Shown here: piece by piece, positions 1-8,411 of the stretch
How the letters are laid out: every line of letters begins with the position of its first letter
How positions within the stretch are numbered: the stretch's first letter is position 1
NCBI RefSeq assembly: GCF_051200875.1
Contig: NZ_CP195191.1
Span: forward strand, 2,604,001-2,668,000
DNA: 64,000 nucleotides
Direction: 5' to 3'
Source of the DNA: Pseudotabrizicola sp051200875
GTDB lineage: Bacteria > Pseudomonadota > Alphaproteobacteria > Rhodobacterales > Rhodobacteraceae
Notes under the pieces: model-generated
What the model saw: the letters and a program-made list of their open reading frames with translations, nothing else
Told to the model about the DNA's origin: nothing
Database searches by the model: none
Position numbers and translations under genes: made by a program

Positions 1-390
1 CTGACCCCGCCGGAAAAGGCCAGCAAGCTGGACGATGGGTTGCTGACCGCGTCAGAAATCATTGACCTGAAACTGGATGCCGATTGGGTCCTGTTATCGG
101 CCTGCAATACGGCGGGCGGGTCGGAACCGGGGGCCGAGGGACTTTCTGGTCTGGCGCGGGCCTTTCTGTTTGCGGGCGCGCGGTCCATCGTGGTGTCGCA
201 TTGGCCAGTGCGGGATGATGCAGCGGCACGGCTGACGACCCATGCATTGTCGATTTACGCTGGTGGCGCTGTGCGACGGGCCGAGGCGCTGCGCCAGTCC
301 ATGCTGTCTGTGATGGAGGATGAAAACGACCCTACGCTTGCCCACCCCTCGGCTTGGGCGCCTTTTGTGATCGTGGGGCAAGGGGGATGA
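1..390 (+). CDS. CHAT-domain protein, C-terminal fragment (5' end outside window)
   Basis: The reading frame is open from the first base, so this is the last 129 residues of a longer protein. The segment LLSACNTAGG matches the catalytic-cysteine block of CHAT domains (caspase-like HetF-associated family). It is followed by GLARAFLFAGARSIVVSHWP and a helix, the usual end of this domain. CHAT proteins are often cysteine peptidases or peptidase-like modules behind TPR repeats; whatever lies N-terminal here cannot be seen. The stop codon overlaps the start of the next gene (ATGA), so the two are probably translated together. The CHAT assignment is secure from the Cys block; the biological role is unknown. 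Confidence 0.8.
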   Translation: MTPPEKASKLDDGLLTASEIIDLKLDADWVLLSACNTAGGSEPGAEGLSGLARAFLFAGARSIVVSHWPVRDDAAARLTTHALSIYAGGAVRRAEALRQSMLSVMEDENDPTLAHPSAWAPFVIVGQGG

Positions 391-1847
391 GGCGGCTGAT
401 CCTGTCGTTCGCTGTGGTCTTGGCGCTGGTCCTGCCTGCTTTGGCGCAGGACGACCCATTTCCCGACCCGCTGGTGGTTCTGGATGAGGCTTTTGCCCTG
501 TGGTCGGCAGAGGATTTGGCAGGCTATCGCGAATATATGAGCGCGGCGATCCGGCGGGCGCGGCAGGAGGACAGTCTGAGCGCGGATTGGGCGTTTATCT
601 TCGGAACCTATGCCGATTTTGTGCGGAATGAAGACAAGAATTCCCCGCTTGCCTTGCGCTTGGCAGAGGAGGGTTTGGCCTATCTGGCACCGCATGGGGC
701 AGAAAATGCCGATCTGTTGGCCCTGTTGCAGGTCAGCCGGGTTTATGCGCTGGCCGATTTGGGCCGGTTTGACGAGGCCGTGACAGCCGCGCGGCTGGCA
801 GAGCCTTTGTTCCGCCAATCTATGGGCGATGAGATGGCGGATGACCTGCTGGAGACGGTGAAGGCCTGGGACAAGGGGGAGACCACGATTTTCAACAATG
901 CGCCGGCGGAATTGGCGCGGGCAGAGTTGAAGAAGGCGGATGAGGCGCTGGATCGGGGGGAATACGGGGTCGCGATGACCATTGCGGCGCGGGCCAGCCT
1001 GCCGGAGGGTTCTGGGATTGATGCCGCAGAGGTCGCACGGGTGAATGCGGCGGCGGCGGCGAAAACGGGGCGGGCGCTGTATTGGCTGGGACGGCGGGAG
1101 GAAGCCTTTGCCTTGTTGCGGCGGGCGGCGCTGTGGATTGCGGCCGAGGGCTGGGAAGAAGCGCCAGACGCGGCATTGAAGGTGGAACCGATGGGCGAAG
1201 CGCAGGCCGTGACGGAGATGTTTTTCTGGTTGGCCCGCGCTGGGCTGGATACGGAAAATTTCTGGATCGTCCCGCCCGCGCTTCAGATGGCCGAGCGGTT
1301 GGATGACGGCACGCTGGGTTTGCTGCCGATTTCCTATGCGCGGGCGACGCTGTACGACGCGCTTTACGATGGTGCCGCTGCCGAGGCGGAATTTGCCAGG
1401 GCCGTCACGGTTGCCGAAACCGGGGGCAAGACCGAAGAGATCCTTATGTCGCGCTATTATCTGGCCTTGCGGCGCTATGCGAATACCGGGGCGGATAGAG
1501 AGGCCAAGGCCTTGATCGCCCTGACCCGCGAGATGGCGCAAAAGGGCAGCAATACGACCTTTTATGACCCGGTTCATGTGCAGTCTGAAACGGCCGTGGT
1601 GCTGCTTGAATCCCCCTATAGCCAAGAGGCGCTGGAGTTTGCGCGGGCGGCGCTGAAGGCTAAACTTGCGGGCATTTTCGCAAGCACAGACACGAAAATT
1701 GGGCAAGACGGTCAGCGCGCCCAGACGCGGAGGCTGGTGGAGACGCTGCTTCAGACCGCGCATTTGCAGGACAGCCGCAAGCCGACCGCCGATTGCAGCC
1801 GACCGGCAGATCAAGGTTTTGGCTGCGCGATTTTCTACGACCGCTGA
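387..1847 (+). CDS. Secreted helical (TPR-like) protein paired with the CHAT gene
   Basis: The protein has 486 residues. The start is placed at the ATG that overlaps the CHAT stop, because it gives a clean Sec signal peptide (MRRLILSFAVVLALVLPALA, cleavage before QDD); the in-frame extension to position 354 does not. The mature part is rich in Ala, Leu and Glu with repeated amphipathic helices such as ADLGRFDEAVTAARLAEPLF and GRREEAFALLRRAALWI, the look of TPR or SEL1-like repeats. It has no catalytic motif that I recognise. Its last 13 bases overlap the end of the convergent choline-kinase-like gene. Coupling to a CHAT gene suggests a periplasmic partner or sensor for the CHAT protein; that is inference from position. 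Confidence 0.75.
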   Translation: MRRLILSFAVVLALVLPALAQDDPFPDPLVVLDEAFALWSAEDLAGYREYMSAAIRRARQEDSLSADWAFIFGTYADFVRNEDKNSPLALRLAEEGLAYLAPHGAENADLLALLQVSRVYALADLGRFDEAVTAARLAEPLFRQSMGDEMADDLLETVKAWDKGETTIFNNAPAELARAELKKADEALDRGEYGVAMTIAARASLPEGSGIDAAEVARVNAAAAAKTGRALYWLGRREEAFALLRRAALWIAAEGWEEAPDAALKVEPMGEAQAVTEMFFWLARAGLDTENFWIVPPALQMAERLDDGTLGLLPISYARATLYDALYDGAAAEAEFARAVTVAETGGKTEEILMSRYYLALRRYANTGADREAKALIALTREMAQKGSNTTFYDPVHVQSETAVVLLESPYSQEALEFARAALKAKLAGIFASTDTKIGQDGQRAQTRRLVETLLQTAHLQDSRKPTADCSRPADQGFGCAIFYDR

Positions 1848-2728
1848 AGCGTTTCCAGATGGGCCGCAAATTCCGGGCTGGCCATCAGCGCGCGGCAGCG
1901 GGCGAAACGACCATCGGCATAGGCGCGGAAATCGTCGGCGGGGTTGTTGTTGGCCAGTTGTAGAAGGCCCCACAGTGTCCAGAGCAGGTCACACATCGCC
2001 TTGTAGATCACCATACGGGCATGATCGGCGGGGGCTGGCTGGCCGTCGAAATAGGCGGCCAGCAGTTGGGCGTCTTGCGTTGCATCGAACTGGCCCTCGA
2101 CCGACAGATCGCCCAGATCCCACATCGGGTCATTCATGCCGGAATATTCCCAATCGACGATCCACATCCGGCTGCCGGTATCGAGAAAATTTTCGCACAG
2201 CGGGTCGCAATGGCAGGGGACCAGAGGTACGGGGTTGCGGGCAAGGGCTGAGCGAACGGCCTCGGCCTCGGCCAAGATGTCGTGATAGCCTTCGGGAAGG
2301 GTGACATCCTTGCCCGACAGGTGGCCAAGATAGTCGTCGATCATGGCGAAAAGTTCGAACCTTGCCGGGAAGGTTTGGCCGGAGCGATGAAGCTGACGCA
2401 AGGCCAGTGCAGCGCGGGCGGGGCTGCCTGTGCGGGATTTGAAACCTTCGGGGGTCATCGTCGTGCAGTCGATGTATCGGGTGACCATCAGGCCAGAGGC
2501 CGTGTCGAAATGGATCACCTCGGGGCTGACGCCTGCCGCCGCTGCTGCTCGAGCGGCAAGGGATTCATCGGCGCGATTGATATAGTCTTCGGTGCCCTCG
2601 CCCGGAACACGGATGATGAGATCGCCCATCCGGTAGACGCGGTTGGTAAGGCCACCCAGCCGGGTGACTGGGGCATTGGCCTGAACTCCCTGAAGGCCCG
2701 CCACCAGTTTTCGGATATCGTCCTGCAT
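1835..2728 (-). CDS. Choline/ethanolamine-kinase-like phosphotransferase (APH fold)
   Basis: The protein has 297 residues from the ATG at 2728; an in-frame ATG at 2776 would add 16 residues with no better ribosome site. It has the aminoglycoside/choline kinase fold: an N-terminal GGLTNRVYRM nucleotide-binding strand, the catalytic loop HCDPLCENFL (Brenner motif HxDxxxxN) and the metal-binding IVDWEYSGMNDPMWDLG. The WEYSG followed by DLGDLS is typical of choline kinases rather than antibiotic-resistance enzymes. Substrate is probably choline or a related amino alcohol. It lies just upstream of a betaine-type transporter locus that carries a second kinase of the same kind (8401-9279). Confidence 0.8.
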   Translation of the reverse strand: MQDDIRKLVAGLQGVQANAPVTRLGGLTNRVYRMGDLIIRVPGEGTEDYINRADESLAARAAAAAGVSPEVIHFDTASGLMVTRYIDCTTMTPEGFKSRTGSPARAALALRQLHRSGQTFPARFELFAMIDDYLGHLSGKDVTLPEGYHDILAEAEAVRSALARNPVPLVPCHCDPLCENFLDTGSRMWIVDWEYSGMNDPMWDLGDLSVEGQFDATQDAQLLAAYFDGQPAPADHARMVIYKAMCDLLWTLWGLLQLANNNPADDFRAYADGRFARCRALMASPEFAAHLETLQRS

Positions 2729-2795
2729 ATCGCCACCGTTGCGTGAAGGTTCGCCCTGCGCCAAGCTAATGGCCAAAGCATCGGGGAGTCTACCT

Positions 2796-3419
2796 ATGGG
2801 TTCTGGGCAGCATGACGGACGTTTGGGCGCGGTCTATGGCGCCAAGGCTCCGGCAGAGGTGGCGGCAGTCTATGACGGTTGGGCGGAAAGTTACGATGCC
2901 GAAATGGCGAAGGCCGGCTATCGGCACCCGTCGATCGGGCTTGCGCTTTTGGCCCGCTATGCGCCGCGCGGGGCTGGGCCTGTTCTGGATGCGGGCTGTG
3001 GGACCGGGCTTTTGGGCGATTGGCTGGGTATTCTGGGCCTTGCCCCGGTAGAAGGGCTGGATCTGTCATCGGGGATGTTGGCCGTGGCGCGCAAGAAGGG
3101 GGCTTATCATCGCCTGCACCAATTGGCCTTGGGCGGTCCGCTGCCTTTTGCCGATGGCCAGTTTCAGGCTGTGATTTCGACGGGGGTCTTTACCACGGGC
3201 CATGTCGGGGCCGAGGCCCTGCCTGAGTTGGCGCGTATCCTTGCGGTTGGCGGGCCAATGGTTCTGACAGTGAAAACGACGCTGTGGCAGGACGGATTTG
3301 ATTCGGTGCTGCGGGGTATGGACAGCCTTTCGGTGGTTGAGGTGACCGAACCTTATGTATCGATGCCCGGTGAGGTGGGCACTGTGCCGTCACTGGCTGT
3401 CGTCGCGCTGCGCCGCTAG
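2796..3419 (+). CDS. Class I SAM-dependent methyltransferase
   Basis: The protein has 207 residues. The start at 2796 is chosen because GGGGAG at 2783-2788 sits 7 bases upstream; in-frame ATGs at 2739 and 2769 lack such a site. Motif I is VLDAGCGTGLLGDWL and motif II is VEGLDLSSGMLAVAR, followed by a motif resembling the Methyltransf_11/25 group (LARILAVGGPMVLTV). The N-terminal AEVAAVYDGWAESYDAEM is common in small-molecule and ubiquinone/menaquinone-like methyltransferases. The substrate cannot be read from sequence. The gene is divergent from the kinase-like gene and its end overlaps the convergent DeoR gene by 30 bases. Confidence 0.85.
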   Translation: MGSGQHDGRLGAVYGAKAPAEVAAVYDGWAESYDAEMAKAGYRHPSIGLALLARYAPRGAGPVLDAGCGTGLLGDWLGILGLAPVEGLDLSSGMLAVARKKGAYHRLHQLALGGPLPFADGQFQAVISTGVFTTGHVGAEALPELARILAVGGPMVLTVKTTLWQDGFDSVLRGMDSLSVVEVTEPYVSMPGEVGTVPSLAVVALRR

Positions 3420-4163
3420 GGTCAGGGTGACATTGGCCATCCGCATCGCGTTGGCGATCGGGTCTTCTGGTGTGGTCTCTGTCACCACCTCATCCACGGC
3501 GTCAAAACCGGCCACGCGAATGAACCCGCGCCGCCCGAATTTGCTGGAATCTGTCACCACAACACGGCGTTGACCGCAGGCCAGAACCGCGCGGGCGAAT
3601 TCCGACTCTTGCAGATCGAAGTCCATGATCCCGCTGACATCGACAGCCCCGGCCGAAATGATGGCGTGTTGAACAGCGAAACTGCGGATGAAATCGAGAG
3701 CCGAGGCGCCCAGCGCGGCACCGGAATCGCCCTGTAACTCTCCACCCGCCATGAAGACGCGGTTGCCATTGACCGTGGCCAAGGTGCGGGCGATGTCAGA
3801 GCTGTTCGTCACGACGGTCAGTCGGCGATGGCCCAAAAGCTCACGCGCGAGGAAACTGGTCGTGGTTCCGGTATCCATCATCAACGAATCCCCGTCGCTG
3901 ATGCTATCGGCAAGGGTGCGCGCGATGGCCCGTTTGGCCGACGCGTTTTCGCGCATCCGGCGATCAAAGGGAGCTTCGCCGATTTGACCCGCCAAGCCGA
4001 CCGCCCCATGCACACGAACCACGGCCCCGGATTCCGCAAGCGTCCGCACATCGCGACGGACGGTCTCGGAAGAGACCCCCAATTGCTGCGACAAGGCAGA
4101 GACCGACAAAGAGCCGCTGCCCTGTAGCAAAGTGAGAATCGCGCCGTGTCGTTTGGTGAGCAT
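3390..4163 (-). CDS. DeoR-family transcriptional regulator
   Basis: The protein has 257 residues from the ATG at 4163; an alternative ATG at 4214 adds 17 residues not expected in the family. The N-terminal winged helix carries the DeoR signature VSALSQQLGVSSETVRRD, and the C-terminal sugar-phosphate-sensor domain has the SISDGDSLMMDTGTTTSFLA and VVTNSSDIA motifs of this group. DeoR regulators usually answer to phosphorylated metabolites. That fits a locus with two small-molecule kinases, so a phosphorylated amino alcohol is a reasonable inducer candidate (inference). It is divergent from the betaine transporter operon and probably controls it and itself. Confidence 0.88.
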   Translation of the reverse strand: MLTKRHGAILTLLQGSGSLSVSALSQQLGVSSETVRRDVRTLAESGAVVRVHGAVGLAGQIGEAPFDRRMRENASAKRAIARTLADSISDGDSLMMDTGTTTSFLARELLGHRRLTVVTNSSDIARTLATVNGNRVFMAGGELQGDSGAALGASALDFIRSFAVQHAIISAGAVDVSGIMDFDLQESEFARAVLACGQRRVVVTDSSKFGRRGFIRVAGFDAVDEVVTETTPEDPIANAMRMANVTLTLAAQRDDSQ

Positions 4164-4234
4164 TCTGCGGCTTTCTGTGGTTATTGGCCCGCATTTTGAC
4201 CGTGATTTGTCCATATTTCAATCATTCGGGCATG

Positions 4235-4290
4235 ATTTCCACAAATTTCCATGAGTTTTCGTTGACAGAAAGACCCGCTTGGACAGAACA
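4235..4290 (+). promoter_or_regulatory. Putative DeoR operator repeats and promoter of the transporter operon
   Basis: Between the divergent DeoR gene and the transporter, the heptamer ATTTCCA occurs at 4235-4241 and again at 4245-4251, ten bases (one helical turn) apart, the direct-repeat layout many DeoR proteins bind. A TTGACA at 4262-4267 followed after 17 bases by AGAACA (4285-4290) is a plausible -35/-10 pair reading toward the transporter. Both assignments are from sequence pattern only. Confidence 0.4.
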
Positions 4291-4400
4291 TCGGGAAAAG
4301 AGAAGGCACAGGCCTTGATCTATCGGCCCTGCGCCCGCCGCTGATAATTCACGCGATTTCCCTCGTGATACGGGGGACAACCAATGCAGGGAGTTTGTCG

Positions 4401-5339
4401 ATGCGTCTTTTCACGCTTACTTTGCCAGCCTTGTTTCTTGCCTCGACTGCGATGGCGCAGGATTCAACGGACCCAATCAAACTGACCTTGCACGATTGGA
4501 CGGGGCAACTGATCACCACACAACTGATGGGCGAGGTTCTGAAAAAGGGCGGCTACAACGTCGAATATGTTCAGGCCGATTACCTTGCCCAATTCGCCGG
4601 TCTGGAAACCGGCGATTTGACAGTCGCGATGGAGATTTGGGAAACCACGGGCCGCGAAGCGATGGATGCGGCTGTTGGCACAGGGGGCGTCGAAGTTCTG
4701 GGCCCAACCGGGATGCAGGCCAAGGAAGAATGGTGGTATCCGATCTATATGAAGGAAAAATGCCCCGGCCTTCCAAACTGGGAGGCGCTGAAAGACCCGG
4801 CCTGTGCCGAAGCCTTCAGCACCGCCGAAACCGCGCCAAAGGGGCGGTATCTTGGTGGGCCGGTGACATGGGGCGGGTTTGACGAAGAGCGGATCGAGGC
4901 CTTGGAATTGCCGTTTGAGGTGATCCATGCCGGCACCGATGCCGCGCTTTTTGCGGAATTGGAATCGGCCTATCAGCGTCAGGCCCCGGTCATGCTGTGG
5001 GTCTATGCCCCGCATTGGGCCCCGGCAAAATACGAAGGGGAATGGGTCGAATTTCCGACCTATGACGCGGCCTGCTACACCGACGCGGCATGGGGCGGAA
5101 ATGCGGATGCGACGCATGACTGCGGCAAGCCCTTTGGCGATATCTGGAAGGTTGGCTGGTCTGGCATGAAGGACAAATGGCCGGGCGCACATAAGGCCGT
5201 TCAGGCCTTCACGATCGACAATGACGAAATGGGCGCGATGATCACCGAGGTCGACCTGAACGGGAAAACGGTCGAAACCGTTGTCGCCGACTGGATGGCT
5301 GCCAACGAAGCACGCTGGAGCACTTGGATTGCAAAGTGA
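4401..5339 (+). CDS. Glycine betaine/proline-type ABC transporter substrate-binding protein
   Basis: The protein has 312 residues, starting at the ATG at 4401 with AGGGAG eight bases upstream and a Sec signal peptide ending AMA before QDSTDP. An in-frame GTG at 4365 would add 12 residues ahead of the signal and is less likely. It belongs to the OpuAC/ProX superfamily of periplasmic receptors for quaternary amines: LTLHDWTGQLITTQLM at the N-terminus, then several Trp/Tyr-rich segments (EEWWYPIYM, GGPVTWGGFDEE, VMLWVYAPHWAP) of the kind that form the aromatic cage. Two Cys pairs (CPGLPNW..DPAC, CYTDAAW..HDC) may form disulfides. The likely ligand is glycine betaine, choline or a relative. It is first in an operon with the ATPase and permease. 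Confidence 0.85.
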   Translation: MRLFTLTLPALFLASTAMAQDSTDPIKLTLHDWTGQLITTQLMGEVLKKGGYNVEYVQADYLAQFAGLETGDLTVAMEIWETTGREAMDAAVGTGGVEVLGPTGMQAKEEWWYPIYMKEKCPGLPNWEALKDPACAEAFSTAETAPKGRYLGGPVTWGGFDEERIEALELPFEVIHAGTDAALFAELESAYQRQAPVMLWVYAPHWAPAKYEGEWVEFPTYDAACYTDAAWGGNADATHDCGKPFGDIWKVGWSGMKDKWPGAHKAVQAFTIDNDEMGAMITEVDLNGKTVETVVADWMAANEARWSTWIAK

Positions 5340-5355
5340 TCCTGCTCTGACGCGC

Positions 5356-5394
5356 CCCGGCCAGATAATCCCCTCTCTGGCCGGGCTCTTTTTC
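5356..5394 (+). terminator. Hairpin between binding-protein gene and ABC ATPase gene
   Basis: CCCGGCCAGA (5356-5365) pairs perfectly with TCTGGCCGGG (5376-5385) over 10 bp with a 10-base loop, followed by CTCTTTTT. This is a rho-independent terminator shape inside an operon. It probably lets most transcripts stop after the binding-protein gene, giving the usual excess of receptor over membrane components. Confidence 0.8.
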
Positions 5395-5406
5395 CTGGCT
5401 TTCTGA

Positions 5407-6423
5407 ATGTCCTTGCCCCCTGACACCCTGATTTGCCGCAATTTATGGAAGCTTTTTGGTTCGCGGGCCGAGGAGCATCTGAAATCTATCGGCCCCGATG
5501 CGGCGCGATTGACAGAGGCGGGGCTTGTTCCGGCGGTGCGGGCGGTCGATTTGTCTGTGCGGCAGGGCGAGATTTTCGTGATCATGGGCCTATCCGGGTC
5601 GGGCAAGTCCACCTTGGTGCGGCTTTTGTCGCGGTTGATCGAACCGACGGCAGGCGAGGTCTGGTTCAACGGGCAAAATCTGCTGACCGCATCCGAGGCC
5701 GAGATGACCCAGATCCGGCGGCACAAGATGGGCATGGTGTTCCAGCATTTCGCGCTGTTGCCGCATCTGACCGTGCTGGAGAATGTGGCCTTTCCCTTGG
5801 AAGTGCAGGGCGTGGCCCGAAGGGAGCGCGAGGCGCGGGCGGCGGAAATGGTGGCCTTGGTGGGGCTGGCCGGGCGCGAGGCGGCTTTTCCGCGGCAGTT
5901 GTCCGGGGGGCAGCAGCAACGGGTTGGCATTGCACGGTCTTTGGCGGTGGAACCCGAGTTGTGGTTTCTGGACGAGCCGTTTTCGGCTTTGGACCCGCTG
6001 ATCCGCCGCGAATTGCAGGACGAGTTCATTCGTCTGCAGTCGCGGCTGAAAAAGACCATCGTCTTTATCACCCATGATTTCGACGAGGCCATTCGGCTGG
6101 CCGACCGAATTGCCATCATGAAGGACGGCGCCGTGGTGCAATGCGGAACGCCCGAAGATCTGGTGCTGAACCCGGCCACCGATTATGTGCGCGAATTCAC
6201 CCGCGCTGTGCCAAAGGCCAAGGTGGTGCGTTTGGCGTCCTTGGTCCGGGCGGGCGAGATTCCGGGGGGCATTACGCGCCTGTCTGCCCGTGCGACGGTG
6301 GCTGAGGCGGGGCCTGCCTTTCTGGATGGCGCGGCACTTGTGGGGGTTGACGATGAGGGCCGCGCGCTGGGCACCGTGGCCCGAGAGGATGTCATTCGCC
6401 TGTTGTTGGGGGGTGAGGCATGA
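5407..6423 (+). CDS. Betaine-type ABC transporter ATP-binding protein (ProV/OpuAA-like)
   Basis: The protein has 338 residues. Walker A is GLSGSGKST (about residues 62-70), signature LSGGQQQR (about 165), Walker B LWFLDEPFSALDPL (about 190), and the H-loop is in VFITHDFDEAIRLADR. The N-terminal CRNLWKLFGSRAEEHLKSI is typical of ProV-type ATPases, and the C-terminal 70 residues form a short CBS-like tail ending in GTVAREDVIRLLLGG. It energises uptake of the ligand caught by the preceding receptor. It overlaps the permease gene by 4 bases. Confidence 0.9.
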   Translation: MSLPPDTLICRNLWKLFGSRAEEHLKSIGPDAARLTEAGLVPAVRAVDLSVRQGEIFVIMGLSGSGKSTLVRLLSRLIEPTAGEVWFNGQNLLTASEAEMTQIRRHKMGMVFQHFALLPHLTVLENVAFPLEVQGVARREREARAAEMVALVGLAGREAAFPRQLSGGQQQRVGIARSLAVEPELWFLDEPFSALDPLIRRELQDEFIRLQSRLKKTIVFITHDFDEAIRLADRIAIMKDGAVVQCGTPEDLVLNPATDYVREFTRAVPKAKVVRLASLVRAGEIPGGITRLSARATVAEAGPAFLDGAALVGVDDEGRALGTVAREDVIRLLLGGEA

Positions 6424-8411
6424 CGCCGGCGGGTCAGATCTGGTCTGGCCGCATGGTCTGGGCGGTTGCCTTGCTGTTGTCCTTGGGTCTGTGGCTTTGG
6501 GGATCGGCCTTGCTGCCTGCGGCCTTTGACTATCCCAAGGCATGGCGCATCCCTGCCGCCAAATGGATTGGCGGGTGGATCACTTGGCTGGTGAAAGAGG
6601 CCGCTATAGGGCCGATTGCTTTTTCTGACGTCACACGGGCCATCGCCGCAGCAGTTGATCTTCCCTATCAAGCGGCCTTGGCCGTCTTGGCCGATGGCGT
6701 TCAGCTACAAGAGGCTGGGCAGGTCTTGCAACTGATCCCGCCCCTGCCGTGGATCGCCGTGATTGGCGTGGTGGCGCTGATTGGTCATTGGGCGAAAGGC
6801 CCGGGCTTGGCCCTGCTGATGGCGGGCTGTTTTGGCTTTGTGGCCGTATTTGGCCAATGGCATTCGGCTATGGTGACGCTTGCCTCGATCTTGGTCGCAG
6901 TTCCCTTGGGTGTTCTGGGCGGGCTGACGATGGGTATCCTCGCTTGGCGGTATGCGTGGTTAGAGCGTGCTTTGCGCCCGATCCTGGACCTGATGCAAAC
7001 CATGCCTGTCTTTGCCTATCTTGTTCCGATCCTGATCCTTTTCGGCTTTGGCCCAACCGCTGCCGTGATTGCGACGCTGGTTTACGCAACCCCCCCCATG
7101 ACGCGGATCACGACGCTGGCACTGCAGCGGGTGCCGGATGAAACCCATGATCTGGCGCGCATGATTGGCTGTTCTGGCCAACAGAAATTGTGGAAAGTTC
7201 TGATCCCCACCGCGCGCGAGCCGCTGATGGTGGGCGTGAACCAGGTCATCATGTTGTCACTGAACATGGTCATCATCGCGTCGATGATCGGCGCGGGCGG
7301 TCTTGGCTTTGACGTGCTGAATGCACTGCGGCGGCTGGATTTTGGGGCGGGGCTGGAGGCGGGTTTTGCCATTGTTGCGCTGGCCATTGCCTTGGACAGG
7401 CTTTCGCAGGCGGTGGCGCATCGCAGCACCGGGGCCGAGCCATCTGGACCGTGGACTCGTCGGCATCCCTATCTGGTTTCCGCGGTCATTTTCGTCTCTA
7501 TTATTGCCTTTTTGAGCCTGATCTTTCCATCAGTGCAGACTTACCCTGACAGTCTTCAGCTATCGACCAGCACATTTTGGGCCGCGGTCGTGCAATGGAT
7601 CAACGTGACCTTTTTCGACACCTTGGAAGCGGTGAAGAATTTCTCTCTTGTCTGGCTGCTGGTTCCCGTGAAGCGGTTCCTTCTGGGTCTGCCTTGGCTT
7701 GCCGTTGTGGCGTTGCTGGGTTTGACGGGGTGGAGGCTGGGCGGCTGGCGGTTGGCGCTGCTTTGCGCCGGGCTGTCCTTTTTGATTGCAGCGACCGGAC
7801 AGTGGGAAAAGGCCATGATCACTGTCTATCTTTGCGGAATTTCGGTTTTTGTTGCCATGCTGATCGGTCTGCCCATCGGGATTTGGGTGGCGGAACGAGA
7901 CAATTGGTGGGCGGTCACTCGGGTTGTGATCGACACGCTGCAAACGCTGCCAAGTTTTGTCTATCTGATGCCGATCGTGATGCTGTTTCGCGTTGGCGAC
8001 TTTACCGCGATGATTGCGGTGGTGGCTTATGCTGTTGTGGCGTCCATTCGCTACACGGTGCTTGGTCTGCAAGGCGTTGACCCCCGACTGATCGAGGCGG
8101 GCCGGGCGATGGGCTGCACGCCGTGGCAGATCCTGACTCGGATCCGGTTGCGACTTGCCCTGCCGGAAATCCTGTTGGGGCTGAACCAGACGATCATGTT
8201 TGCCCTGTCGATGTTGGTGATCACGGCCTTGGTCGGCACGCGCGACCTCGGTCAGGATGTTTATATCGCTCTGACCAAGGCCAATCCGGGGAACGGGTTG
8301 GTGGCAGGATTGGCCATCGCCTTCATAGCGATCATCGCCGACAGGTTGTTGGCCGCCGTGGCCCGAACGGAGCGCGAGAAATTAGGATTGGGAGGCGCGC
8401 ATGGTTCCTGA
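6420..8411 (+). CDS. Betaine-type ABC permease, two ProW-like domains fused in tandem
   Basis: The protein has 663 residues, about twice the length of ProW or OpuAB. Two complete permease modules are visible, each with a cytoplasmic EAA-type loop: one near residue 240 (DLARMIGCSGQQKLWKVLIP) and one near residue 560 (EAGRAMGCTPWQILTRIRLR). Each is followed by a GVNQ/GLNQ..IM..S..V/I..L/MVG helix and each is preceded by LQTMPVFAYLVPIL- or LQTLPSFVYLMPIV-like segments. The two halves of the translocation pore are therefore in one chain instead of a homodimer, and they have diverged. Such double permeases occur in alphaproteobacterial betaine transporters. It overlaps the next gene by 11 bases. 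Confidence 0.9.
   Translation: MTPAGQIWSGRMVWAVALLLSLGLWLWGSALLPAAFDYPKAWRIPAAKWIGGWITWLVKEAAIGPIAFSDVTRAIAAAVDLPYQAALAVLADGVQLQEAGQVLQLIPPLPWIAVIGVVALIGHWAKGPGLALLMAGCFGFVAVFGQWHSAMVTLASILVAVPLGVLGGLTMGILAWRYAWLERALRPILDLMQTMPVFAYLVPILILFGFGPTAAVIATLVYATPPMTRITTLALQRVPDETHDLARMIGCSGQQKLWKVLIPTAREPLMVGVNQVIMLSLNMVIIASMIGAGGLGFDVLNALRRLDFGAGLEAGFAIVALAIALDRLSQAVAHRSTGAEPSGPWTRRHPYLVSAVIFVSIIAFLSLIFPSVQTYPDSLQLSTSTFWAAVVQWINVTFFDTLEAVKNFSLVWLLVPVKRFLLGLPWLAVVALLGLTGWRLGGWRLALLCAGLSFLIAATGQWEKAMITVYLCGISVFVAMLIGLPIGIWVAERDNWWAVTRVVIDTLQTLPSFVYLMPIVMLFRVGDFTAMIAVVAYAVVASIRYTVLGLQGVDPRLIEAGRAMGCTPWQILTRIRLRLALPEILLGLNQTIMFALSMLVITALVGTRDLGQDVYIALTKANPGNGLVAGLAIAFIAIIADRLLAAVARTEREKLGLGGAHGS

Noticed and set aside
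255..1973. Open frame of 572 codons on the minus strand opposite the secreted repeat protein
   Set aside because: Its product is Arg/Pro/Gln-rich without family motifs and lies antisense to a gene with a good signal peptide. High GC keeps the third-phase frame open.
4464..6179. Open frame of 571 codons on the minus strand across the receptor and ATPase genes
   Set aside because: It crosses two clear genes and the hairpin between them, has no recognisable motif, and its low-complexity Arg/Ser composition is that of a shadow frame.
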